From JACZQZ01 sp046756945 (GTDB lineage: Bacteria > Pseudomonadota > Alphaproteobacteria > Rhodospirillales > 2-02-FULL-58-16): DNA of 34,016 nucleotides. The stretch is taken from the NCBI GenBank assembly GCA_046756945.1, contig JBHHXI010000012.1, forward strand, positions 1-34,016. The letters run 5' to 3'. Position numbers and translations under genes: made by a program. Positions 16,400 to 22,514 of this stretch are shown here, piece by piece (position 1 is the stretch's first letter; each line of letters opens with the position of its first letter). A model generated the notes under the pieces. The model saw only the letters and a list, made by a program, of their open reading frames with translations. It searched no databases and was not told the origin of the DNA.

Positions 16400-17518
16400 T
16401 CACCCGCCGTTGCAGGCGGCAAGAAAACCGCGGAAGCGCTCGTCCAGCAGGCCGCACCCGTTGGCCACCTGGGGCAGGTTGAAATCGCCGCCGATGTTCA
16501 TTTCCAAAAGGACGGGTCCGCTTGCGCACATGGCCACATCCCATGCCTGAAGCCTGAGTTTCGGGAAAGCGGAGGCGCCGGTCAGGCACAGGTCGGTGAG
16601 CCTTTTCCAGTCGGGAAGGGTCAGGCCCTGCACCGGCTTCGATGAATCGGGGTGGGTCCGCACTTCCACCTGATCGGGGCCCGTGCCCTGGACCACCCGT
16701 TGCACCCGCCCGCTTTCGATGGCCACGGCCCCCAGCATGTTGCCCGGCCGCCAGAAGTTGTCGGCCACGTTGTCGCCGGTCGGGATCTTCCACAGTGCGT
16801 GGAGGATTTCGGGGCCGCGGTCGGTGAGCGCCACGACGATGCGGGCCGTGGAGATGCGATCGCCGCAGACCTCCTCGATGACCGGGTGGGGCACGAGCAG
16901 TTCCTGAAACAGATATCCGTCCTCGTCGAAGGGCGCGATTTCGTCGGCGCATTGGCGCAGGGGAACCGCCTGTCCGCTCGTCAGTACAAGGCTGTCGCGG
17001 GCGGCATCGTATTCCCTGACCGCGGCGGCTCCGACGCTGTACATGCCGGTGACCGGCTTGGAGAAGAAGGGATAGGGCATGCCCGTGCGCAGAAAGTCCG
17101 TCAGCGCATCGCGGCACCTCAGGGCGGGCGCGCTGCCGAAGGTCCGGAAACAGTGGTAAATGGCGTAGATCTCCGGCGTCGGCAGGGCGAGGCCTTCCAA
17201 CGCGGCGGCGAACATCAATTTGTCGTGGGCGACGGCCAGCCAGTCCACGGCGTTGCACTGGAAAAATATCTTGTTCTGCGCGTTCCTGCCGACGAACGCC
17301 CTTTTGTCGGAGAACGAGAAGCGGTCGTCGTCATAGAGCCTGAAGTAGAAATATTCGGCCGGCTGTATCTTGCGCGGACTGAACGCAAGCTTCGCCATCT
17401 CCGAAATCTGCGAGAACAGGGACTTGCCGTATTCCTTTTTGGCGATGACCATGCATCGCGCCAGGTCGGGCATCGGTTCCGTCTTTTGCGTGTCGAGAAA
17501 GCCGTTTGCCTTGGACAT
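16400..17518 (-). CDS. ATP-grasp protein, sugar-transfer-associated type (PF14397-like)
   Basis: The 372-residue protein resembles the ATP-grasp proteins found beside polysaccharide genes, which are related to alpha-L-glutamate ligases. Visible blocks are FFSKPVTGMYSVGAAAV (nucleotide-binding Lys region), GYLFQELLVPHP, RISTARIVVALTDRG and LHALWKIPTGDNVADNFWRPGNM. The C-terminal QAWDVAMCASGPVLLEMNIGGDFNLPQ carries the acidic and Asn metal ligands. ATP-grasp enzymes form amide or similar bonds through an acyl phosphate; the substrate is unknown. I chose ATG 17518 because GGAG lies 8 bases upstream. An ATG at 17536 has its GGAGG almost touching it. The gene lies between the tadE pair and tadG1 on the tadG strand, so a role in surface modification is possible but unproven. 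Confidence 0.75.
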   Translation of the reverse strand: MSKANGFLDTQKTEPMPDLARCMVIAKKEYGKSLFSQISEMAKLAFSPRKIQPAEYFYFRLYDDDRFSFSDKRAFVGRNAQNKIFFQCNAVDWLAVAHDKLMFAAALEGLALPTPEIYAIYHCFRTFGSAPALRCRDALTDFLRTGMPYPFFSKPVTGMYSVGAAAVREYDAARDSLVLTSGQAVPLRQCADEIAPFDEDGYLFQELLVPHPVIEEVCGDRISTARIVVALTDRGPEILHALWKIPTGDNVADNFWRPGNMLGAVAIESGRVQRVVQGTGPDQVEVRTHPDSSKPVQGLTLPDWKRLTDLCLTGASAFPKLRLQAWDVAMCASGPVLLEMNIGGDFNLPQVANGCGLLDERFRGFLAACNGG

Positions 17519-17542
17519 CGGTTGTGCTCCGGACATGCCTCC

Positions 17543-17573
17543 GGGCCGCTACCCCGGAGCGGGGTAGCGGCCC
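17543..17573 (-). terminator. Perfect 13-bp hairpin between tadG1 and the ATP-grasp gene
   Basis: GGGCCGCTACCCC (17543-17555) and its exact complement (17561-17573) flank a 5-base loop, directly after the tadG1 stop on the minus strand. There is no T-run on the minus strand, so it may be a partial terminator, an mRNA-stabilising 3' end for tadG1, or a processing site. Confidence 0.5.
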
Positions 17574-17578
17574 ATGGT

Positions 17579-19084
17579 TTATTTGGACAGGCGCAGCTCG
17601 GAAAGGTGGTTGGCCACCTCGCGGAAAACCTGTTGCAGGGTCGCCGCGTCGGGGGCGAAGTAGTAATAGGGCGAACCGGGGCCGCTGGCGACTGTCTGCA
17701 GGAGCGTCTGAAGGCCGGTGCCGGCGAACGCGAACTGAACCACGTAGACGACGACGCCGTCGGCCTTGATGGCGTTGGCCACCTGCAGCAGCCGGGCGTT
17801 CATGGCGGGGCGCGCGGTCCCGCCACGGCCGAACGTGCCCTTGTAGCCGTCGCCGGAGCCGCCGTAGTTCTGGCCGTCGGTGAGCAGCACGATGGCCTGC
17901 TCGCGGTCATATTCGGGATTGGGAATGGCCTCGGTGAACGGTGCCGGGGGCTTGAGCACGCGCCAGGCCCAGCCCAGGCCGCCGGGGATGTTGGTGACGC
18001 CCCTGGGCCTGGTCAGGGCGTTGACCGCATCGAGGATGACCTGCTTCTGATTTTGCAGGGGCGTGATGCCGTGGCTGAGCGTCGGCGTGCACTCGCTAAA
18101 GCCGATGGCCAGGGCGCACCTGGCGCCGCCGGGTACCGGTTCGCCTTCCGGCCCGACGGGCTGCCAGGCCACCCAGTCGGCGCCGGGCAGGGTGACCGGC
18201 CCGTACAGGATGTCGGCGTCGTTGTTGGGGTCGCCGTCGTCGATGAAGCGGTTATACACGGCGCCCCGCCAGCCGGCCGGCGGCGCCTCGAGCAGCGGCA
18301 CCGGCGAATTGTTGGCGAAGAATACCTGGTTCTGGGGGTTGGGCGGCGGTGGGCTCGCCGGGTTGGGCGACGGATTCTCCGGGTTGGTGAACGCGGGCTG
18401 GGCCACGGTCGTGGTCAGGGCGGGGTCGAAAACGGTGTTGTTGAGGGTCACGTTGACCTTGCCGTTCCACGGCACGAGACCGATGTTCAGCACCGCTTTC
18501 GAGGCGTCGCTGCCGAACAGGATGTCGATGAGTTCGGTGGCCGCGGCGCGGGCGGCCTCGATGCGCGTGCCGCCGCTGCTTGTGCGGCTGCGCATGGACC
18601 CCGACATGTCGATCGCCAGGACCACGTCCAGGGCCTTCATTTTCCGCGTCACCTCGGCGTCGGCGGTGACGGTTATGGTCTCGTAGCCGAACACCCGCAT
18701 GAAGCTGGTGGGGATGGTGGCGCCGGCGGTCAGCGTGATGGTTTCGGCCGCCTCATCCACGGTGATCTGTGGTCCGCTGATGGTGGCGCCCAGGTAGCCG
18801 GTGGGGAAGTTGGCATTGAAGAACATCTGGATGTCGGCGTCGCGGGTGTTGAGGAAGAAACTGTACCCGCCGGCGAGCCCGGCGGCGTCCAGCGCCGACG
18901 ACAGGCGCGACTTCACCAGATAGGCGCGCGCGGTGTCGGTGGCGATGCCGACGAAGCCGATCATGGGGATGATGGCGAAGGCCAGGAACACGGCAACCGC
19001 GCCCCGGCGGTCGAGGCGCAGGCGCCTTCCGGGGCGTACGATGGCGTTCCAAACCCGACGTGGGCCTGGGATTGAATGGGTCAT
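17579..19084 (-). CDS. tadG: TadG-like protein with von Willebrand factor A domain (copy 1)
   Basis: The 501-residue protein has a basic N-terminus, then a TadG-type membrane segment (about 28-50: GAVAVFLAFAIIPMIGFVGIATDTARAYLVKSRLSSALDAAGLAGG). A beta-rich segment and a large periplasmic VWA domain follow. The MIDAS metal site reads DMSGS (Asp159, Ser161, Ser163), with LLTDGQN as the later acidic loop. A Pro/Asn-rich stretch (NPSPNPASPPPPNPQN) and a Cys pair (RCALAIGFSEC) lie inside the VWA domain. TadG proteins are inner-membrane-anchored parts of the Tad apparatus. ATG 19084 has GGAGGT 7 bases upstream. It is a close paralogue of the gene at 19344-20840. Confidence 0.87.
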   Translation of the reverse strand: MTHSIPGPRRVWNAIVRPGRRLRLDRRGAVAVFLAFAIIPMIGFVGIATDTARAYLVKSRLSSALDAAGLAGGYSFFLNTRDADIQMFFNANFPTGYLGATISGPQITVDEAAETITLTAGATIPTSFMRVFGYETITVTADAEVTRKMKALDVVLAIDMSGSMRSRTSSGGTRIEAARAAATELIDILFGSDASKAVLNIGLVPWNGKVNVTLNNTVFDPALTTTVAQPAFTNPENPSPNPASPPPPNPQNQVFFANNSPVPLLEAPPAGWRGAVYNRFIDDGDPNNDADILYGPVTLPGADWVAWQPVGPEGEPVPGGARCALAIGFSECTPTLSHGITPLQNQKQVILDAVNALTRPRGVTNIPGGLGWAWRVLKPPAPFTEAIPNPEYDREQAIVLLTDGQNYGGSGDGYKGTFGRGGTARPAMNARLLQVANAIKADGVVVYVVQFAFAGTGLQTLLQTVASGPGSPYYYFAPDAATLQQVFREVANHLSELRLSK

Positions 19085-19121
19085 GGCCGTACCTCCAGCA
19101 GCATCCAAAGATACCTGACCC

Positions 19122-19149
19122 ATTATAGTAAATGACAGACCCCATCCAA
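19122..19149 (-). promoter_or_regulatory. Candidate promoter of tadG copy 1
   Basis: On the minus strand TTGGAT (19149-19144), a 16-base spacer and TATAAT (19127-19122) form a sigma-70-like promoter inside an AT-rich island. The -10 is part of TTACTATAAT, which is also present in front of tadG copy 2 with the same spacing. The predicted leader is about 30 bases. Confidence 0.55.
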
Positions 19150-19343
19150 TAAAAATTATTTATGCTGAAAGCTTATTAATATAAATACAATATATATCTA
19201 CTTTTTTACTAAAATTGTACCATCACCCATGAGCGGCAATAGCGCCGGGAGTCTCGTCGTCCCATGGACACTTTGTGGCGGCGCGATCGCGCCCGGAGTG
19301 GGGATCGTCCCGCGCCGGGACGAAGGCGATGGTGGATGCCCCG

Positions 19344-20840
19344 CTACTTGGACAGGCGCAGCGCGGAAAGGTGGTCGGCGATCTGGCGGAAGATGTGTCG
19401 CAGGGCGGTTGCGTCGGGGGCGAAGTGATAATAGGGCGAGCGCGGGCCGCTGGCGACTGTCTGCAGCAGTGTTTGCAGCGAGCTGTTGTTGTAGGCGAAC
19501 TGGATGACGTAGATGATGACGCCGTCGGCCTTGATGTTGCCGGCGAGCTCCAGCAGCCGGGCGTTCATGTCGGGCCGCGCGGTGGAGCCCCGCCCAAAGG
19601 TGCCCTTGTAGCCGTCGCCGGAGCCGCCGTAGTTGGCGCCGTCGGTAAGCAGGACGATGGCCTGGTCGCGCTCGTAGTCGGGATTGGCCACGGCCTCGGT
19701 GAAAGGCGCCGCGGGTTTGAGGGCCCGCCAGGCCCAGCCCAGGCCGCCGGGGATGTTGGTCACGCCCCTGGGCCTGCGCAGCGCGGCGACCGCGTCCAGG
19801 ATGACCTGCTTCTGGTTTTGCAGGGGCGTGATGCCGTGGCGCAGCGTCGGCGTGCACTCTCTATTACCTATGGCCAGGGCGCACCTGGCGCCGCCGGGTA
19901 CCGGTTCGCCTTCCGGCCCGACGGGCTGCCAGGCCACCCAGTCGGCGCCCAGCAGGTTGACCGGCCCGTACAGGATGTCGGCGTCGTTATTGGGGTCGTT
20001 GTCGTCGATGAAGCGGTTATACACGGCGCCCCTCCACCCGGCCGGCGGCGCCTCGAGCAGGGGCACCGGGGAATTGTTGGCGAAAAACACCTGGCTTTGG
20101 GGGTTGGGCGGCGGCGGGCTCGCCGGATTGGGCGACGGGTCCTCGGGGTTGACGAAAGCGGGCACCGCCTGGGTCGTGGTCAGGGCGGGGTCGAAGACGG
20201 TGCCGTCGATGGTCACGTTGACCTTGCCGTTCCACGGCACCAGGCCGATATTCAGCCGCGCCTTGGAGGAATCGCTGCCGAACAGGATGTTGATGAGATC
20301 GGTGGCGGCGCGGCGGGCGGCCGCGATGCGGGTGCCGCCGCCGGCCGCCGACGAATTCATGGACCCCGACATGTCGATGGCCAGGACCACGTCCAGGGCC
20401 GTCATTTTCCGCGTCGCCTCGGCCATGCCGGTGACGGATATGGTTTCGTGGCCGAACACCCGCATGAAGCTGGTGGGGATGGTGGCGCTGGCGGTCAGGG
20501 TGATGGTTTCGGACGCCGGGTCGGCGGTGATCTGTGGTCCGCTGACGGTGGAGTCCATGTAGCCGGGCGGGAAATTGGCGTTGAAGTACATCTGAATGTC
20601 GGCGTCACGGGTGCGCTTGAACATCGCCAGACCGCCGGCCAATGCCGCCGCGTCCAGCGCCGACGACAGGCGTGACTTGACCAGATAGGCACGCGCCGTG
20701 TCGGTGGCGATGCCGACGAACCCGATCATGGGGACGATGGCGAAAGCCAGGAATACGGCGATGGCGCCCCGCCGGTCGACGCGAAGGCGCCGTGCGAGCC
20801 GTGTGATCCCGTTCCAAATCCTGTCCAGGCGCGATTTCAT
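19344..20840 (-). CDS. tadG: TadG-like protein with von Willebrand factor A domain (copy 2)
   Basis: The 498-residue protein shares its whole layout with copy 1. It has the membrane segment GAIAVFLAFAIVPMIGFVGIATDTARAYLVK, MIDAS DMSGS at Asp156, LLTDGANYGGSGDGYKGTFGRG, and the same C-terminal LSALRLSK end. Differences concentrate around the MIDAS flank (NSSAAGGGTRIAAARRA) and near the N-terminus. Some nucleotide stretches are identical for 80 bases. ATG 20840 has GGTGAGG 4 bases upstream. It has its own AT-rich promoter region and is divergent from the flp operon. Two TadG-like VWA proteins could form a heteromeric cap or anchor, or provide redundancy; this is inference. Confidence 0.87.
   Translation of the reverse strand: MKSRLDRIWNGITRLARRLRVDRRGAIAVFLAFAIVPMIGFVGIATDTARAYLVKSRLSSALDAAALAGGLAMFKRTRDADIQMYFNANFPPGYMDSTVSGPQITADPASETITLTASATIPTSFMRVFGHETISVTGMAEATRKMTALDVVLAIDMSGSMNSSAAGGGTRIAAARRAATDLINILFGSDSSKARLNIGLVPWNGKVNVTIDGTVFDPALTTTQAVPAFVNPEDPSPNPASPPPPNPQSQVFFANNSPVPLLEAPPAGWRGAVYNRFIDDNDPNNDADILYGPVNLLGADWVAWQPVGPEGEPVPGGARCALAIGNRECTPTLRHGITPLQNQKQVILDAVAALRRPRGVTNIPGGLGWAWRALKPAAPFTEAVANPDYERDQAIVLLTDGANYGGSGDGYKGTFGRGSTARPDMNARLLELAGNIKADGVIIYVIQFAYNNSSLQTLLQTVASGPRSPYYHFAPDATALRHIFRQIADHLSALRLSK
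19870..19949. repeat. 80-base block identical to 18105-18184 in the other tadG copy
   Basis: Bases 19870-19949 and 18105-18184 are identical over 80 positions, third codon positions included, while flanking parts of the two genes differ. They encode the GADWVAWQPVGPEGEPVPGG region of both VWA domains. This patchiness fits gene conversion between the paralogues as well as recent duplication. Confidence 0.8.
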
Positions 20841-21258
20841 TTGCCTCACCTGCCTCAACGTTTTGTACAAATCGGTCAACGCCGATAATTACGAATAGAA
20901 TTATAGTAATTTTTTTCGAAATAACAATAAAAAACCTTTTAGTTAAAGTATCATAAAACTTTATATTAATACATATAGATTTTAAATAAAATTTTACTAA
21001 AAGTTTACCTACACCACCGGTGCCGCCCGGCGGAGCGTTGGGGGGGTCGGCGAGGCATGGCGACGCAGATAGAGACGCGGACAGGGGCTGCGGGAGAGGC
21101 TGCCAGGGCGGCGCGAAGGGGCGCGGCCGGAGCCGATAATTTTAGAAAAATTTTATGTAATTTAAGTTAAAAATCATGGAAAATTCCTCGAAAATAATAA
21201 ATAAAATTCAATAAAAAGTATAATGAAAGCAAAAATTAAATATAGGAAAATAAAAAGT
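20841..21258. other. Divergent tadG2/flp intergenic region with two AT-rich islands
   Basis: Two very AT-rich islands flank a GC-rich block. Bases 20881-21000 contain 20 G/C in 120, and bases 21181-21240 contain 9 in 60. The block between them (about 21010-21131) is strongly GC-rich and has no gene I can support. GCCGATAATT occurs at 20881-20890 and again at 21132-21141, each time at a GC-to-AT transition. Such islands are typical targets of nucleoid silencers (MucR or H-NS-like), which is inference here. A TATAAT at 21219-21224 may be a second flp promoter. Confidence 0.6.
20900..20927 (-). promoter_or_regulatory. Candidate promoter of tadG copy 2
   Basis: On the minus strand TTGTTA (20927-20922), a 16-base spacer and TATAAT (20905-20900) form a sigma-70-like promoter. 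The -10 context TTACTATAAT and the spacing equal those of tadG copy 1. The predicted leader is about 50 bases. Confidence 0.55.
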
Positions 21259-21288
21259 TTGACACGACACGCCAAAACTCTCTATTTT
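21259..21288 (+). promoter_or_regulatory. Candidate flp promoter
   Basis: TTGACA (21259-21264) is a perfect -35 and is followed after 18 bases by TATTTT (21283-21288). It sits at the right edge of the AT island. Transcription from here would begin near 21295 and give a leader of about 315 bases before flp, containing the first structured RNA element and a short leader ORF. Confidence 0.55.
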
Positions 21289-21371
21289 GCATGTACCCCG
21301 GCCACGCAAAGGACGTGGCGCCTGATCAATAACGTGGAAACGGCGGAGATTGCTTTAATTACCCTCGTGTG

Positions 21372-21456
21372 CCTCCCTTGGACGTGAAGTCCAGTCTTCG
21401 GGCCAGCTTTGCGGGAGGCGGTCAAAAATGCCGCCTCCCCGGTCCGAAGGAGGGAG
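21372..21456 (+). ncRNA. Structured RNA element A in the flp leader (candidate cis-regulatory RNA)
   Basis: The element folds into four helices. P1 is CTCCC (21373-21377) with GGGAG (21452-21456). P2 is TGGAC (21379-21383) with GTCCA (21389-21393) around GTGAA. P3 is CTTCGGGCC (21396-21404) with GGTCCGAAG (21441-21449). P4 is GGGAGGCGG (21413-21421) with CCGCCTCCC (21431-21439) around TCAAAAATG. P2 and the P3-P4 arm stack inside P1 as a three-way junction. An alternative pairing exists between CCTCCC (21372-21377) and GGGAGG (21413-21418). Element B downstream of flp has the same fold. No T-run follows, so it is not a plain terminator. I do not recognise it as a named family; a riboswitch, protein-binding leader or stability element are all possible. 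Confidence 0.65.
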
Positions 21457-21494
21457 ACAAGAGGAGACAGGACACAGGACAAGGAGAGAAAAAC

Positions 21495-21512
21495 GGCAAC
21501 GGATACGTTGCC
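21495..21512 (+). promoter_or_regulatory. Perfect 7-bp hairpin with GATA loop in the flp leader
   Basis: GGCAACG (21495-21501), loop GATA, CGTTGCC (21506-21512) pair perfectly. It lies between structured element A and the leader ORF and has no counterpart after element B. No T-run follows, so it is probably part of the leader structure rather than a terminator. Confidence 0.5.
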
Positions 21513-21536
21513 TGACGATTCGACCCCAGGACCCCA

Positions 21537-21599
21537 ATGTTTCGTCCCCTCGCCATCGATGGCATCAGCGTGACGGTGCGAATCGATAGCGATCGGTAA
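21537..21599 (+). CDS. Candidate 20-codon leader peptide upstream of flp
   Basis: ATG 21537 opens 20 codons reading MFRPLAIDGIS and ending in SDR, stopping at TAA 21597-21599. The stop is immediately followed by the flp ribosome-binding site AGGAGGT (21600-21606), which fits translational coupling or a leader-peptide mechanism. AGGA lies 6 bases before the ATG. The start context ACCCCAATG resembles GCCCCAATG at the cpaA start. The peptide also resembles the CpaA N-terminus at Met1, Leu5, Asp8, Thr13 and Val14. That similarity is weak and short, and expression is unproven. Confidence 0.35.
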   Translation: MFRPLAIDGISVTVRIDSDR

Positions 21600-21610
21600 A
21601 GGAGGTAGTT

Positions 21611-21793
21611 ATGAGGATCAATATTCTGAAGAAGATCCGCAAGGACGAATCGGGTGCCACGGCTATCGAGTATGGCTTGATCGCCGCCCTGGTGTCCGTT
21701 GCTGCTATTGGCGCGTTGACCGCCATGGGTGGATCGCTGAACACGATGTTCCAGACGGTCTCCAACGCGCTGACTGCCGCGGTCGGTGGTTAG
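21611..21793 (+). CDS. flp: Flp-family type IVb pilin
   Basis: This 60-residue prepilin is the major subunit of the Tad/Flp pilus used for surface adhesion. The leader of 15 residues ends in Gly15, followed by ATAIEYGLIAALVSVAAIGAL. Cleavage after Gly15 leaves Glu5-Tyr6 of the mature 45-residue pilin, the Flp signature, inside one hydrophobic helix. CpaA, encoded next, is the expected peptidase. A strong AGGAGGT lies 4 bases before the ATG. It is flanked on both sides by related structured RNA elements, and 192 bases separate it from cpaA. This arrangement would suit a much higher level of pilin than of assembly proteins. Confidence 0.96.
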   Translation: MRINILKKIRKDESGATAIEYGLIAALVSVAAIGALTAMGGSLNTMFQTVSNALTAAVGG

Positions 21794-21822
21794 GCCGGTC
21801 CGCGCACGTCGCTTTCTGCGTT

Positions 21823-21909
21823 CCTCCCATGGACGTAATTGTCCAACCTTCGGGCTGATTTTCTCTGGGAGGCGGTCAAAAGACTGCCTTCCAGGCCCGA
21901 AGGGGGGAG
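21823..21909 (+). ncRNA. Structured RNA element B between flp and cpaA (second copy of the flp-leader element)
   Basis: The fold equals that of element A. P1 is CTCCC (21824-21828) with GGGAG (21905-21909). P2 is TGGAC (21830-21834) with GTCCA (21841-21845). P3 is CCTTCGGGC (21847-21855) with GCCCGAAGG (21895-21903). P4 is GGGAGGCGGTC (21867-21877) with GACTGCCTTCC (21882-21892) around AAAA. Compared with A, P4 changes two C to T (G-C to G-U), and P3 changes one G-U to G-C and one C-G to U-G; loops and the P3-P4 internal loop vary freely. All stem changes keep pairing, which supports selection on RNA structure. It could set the flp-to-cpaA expression ratio. Confidence 0.65.
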
Positions 21910-21985
21910 TAACGGAACCTGATAACGGGAGCAAATAAACACCAGGACGACACTATAGCCCCAACCCCGATACCCCGAGGCCCCA

Positions 21986-22489
21986 ATGCTACAATTCTTG
22001 TCAGTCGATAACGGTATCATCACGGTGTTCCTGGGCCTTTTGGCCCTGGCCGCGTACTTTGACGTGCGAGAGTACCGGATTCCCAACCGGTTGAGTCTGT
22101 TTATCGCCGCCCTCTATCCGGTTCACGTTGTGGCCAGCGCGCACCCCGTCGACTGGGTGGGCGGCTTGGTCGTGGCCGCGGTCACCCTGGCCGTCCTGTT
22201 GGCGCTCTATGCATTCCGCGCCGTGGGCGGCGGCGACGTCAAGCTGATGACGGTTACCGCGATGTGGGCCGGCCCCGCCGCGATGGCCGAATTCATCGTG
22301 ATAACCACCCTCACCGGCGGCCTGCTGGCGCTGCTCATGATTTCTTCGGCGCGCTTCGGCTTTGCCGTTGGGTTCGAGGGCATAGGTCGGCCGGGCACAA
22401 AGGACATGCTGTCCAAAGAGGCCCTGCCTTACGGCGTCGCCATCGCAGCCGGCGGATTTTTCGTCGGCAGCCAGTTGCTGATCCGCTGA
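21986..22489 (+). CDS. cpaA: Prepilin peptidase CpaA/TadV (A24 family)
   Basis: The 167-residue integral membrane aspartyl protease cleaves the leader of Flp and of the TadE/TadF pseudopilins. The two catalytic Asp residues stand in the expected contexts: AAYFDVREYRIPNRLS in the first cytoplasmic loop and AVGGGDVKLMTV in the second. Several hydrophobic helices (about 8-26, 36-52, 57-75, 95-120 and 145-165) fit the short form without the N-methyltransferase domain. GAGG precedes ATG 21986 by 6 bases. It is the first assembly gene of the operon and 25 bases from cpaB. Confidence 0.93.
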   Translation: MLQFLSVDNGIITVFLGLLALAAYFDVREYRIPNRLSLFIAALYPVHVVASAHPVDWVGGLVVAAVTLAVLLALYAFRAVGGGDVKLMTVTAMWAGPAAMAEFIVITTLTGGLLALLMISSARFGFAVGFEGIGRPGTKDMLSKEALPYGVAIAAGGFFVGSQLLIR

Positions 22490-22514
22490 GGCCGGCGAAG
22501 AGGAGTACGGTACC

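Noticed and set aside
19280..19293. Perfect 14-base palindrome GGCGCGATCGCGCC downstream of tadG copy 2
   Set aside because: It is a single occurrence in GC-rich DNA with no functional context, so I did not call it an operator or terminator.
21057..21170. A roughly 37-codon frame in the GC block between the AT islands before flp
   Set aside because: It has no ribosome-binding site, it runs from Ala/Arg-rich into AT-island codons, and nothing supports translation.
21300..21350. Possible c-di-GMP (GEMM-I) riboswitch because of CCACGCAAAGG in the flp leader
   Set aside because: Only this short string resembles the conserved core. The two-helix layout, tetraloop and receptor sequences are absent, and the stretch folds as a simple GCCACG/CGTGGC hairpin.
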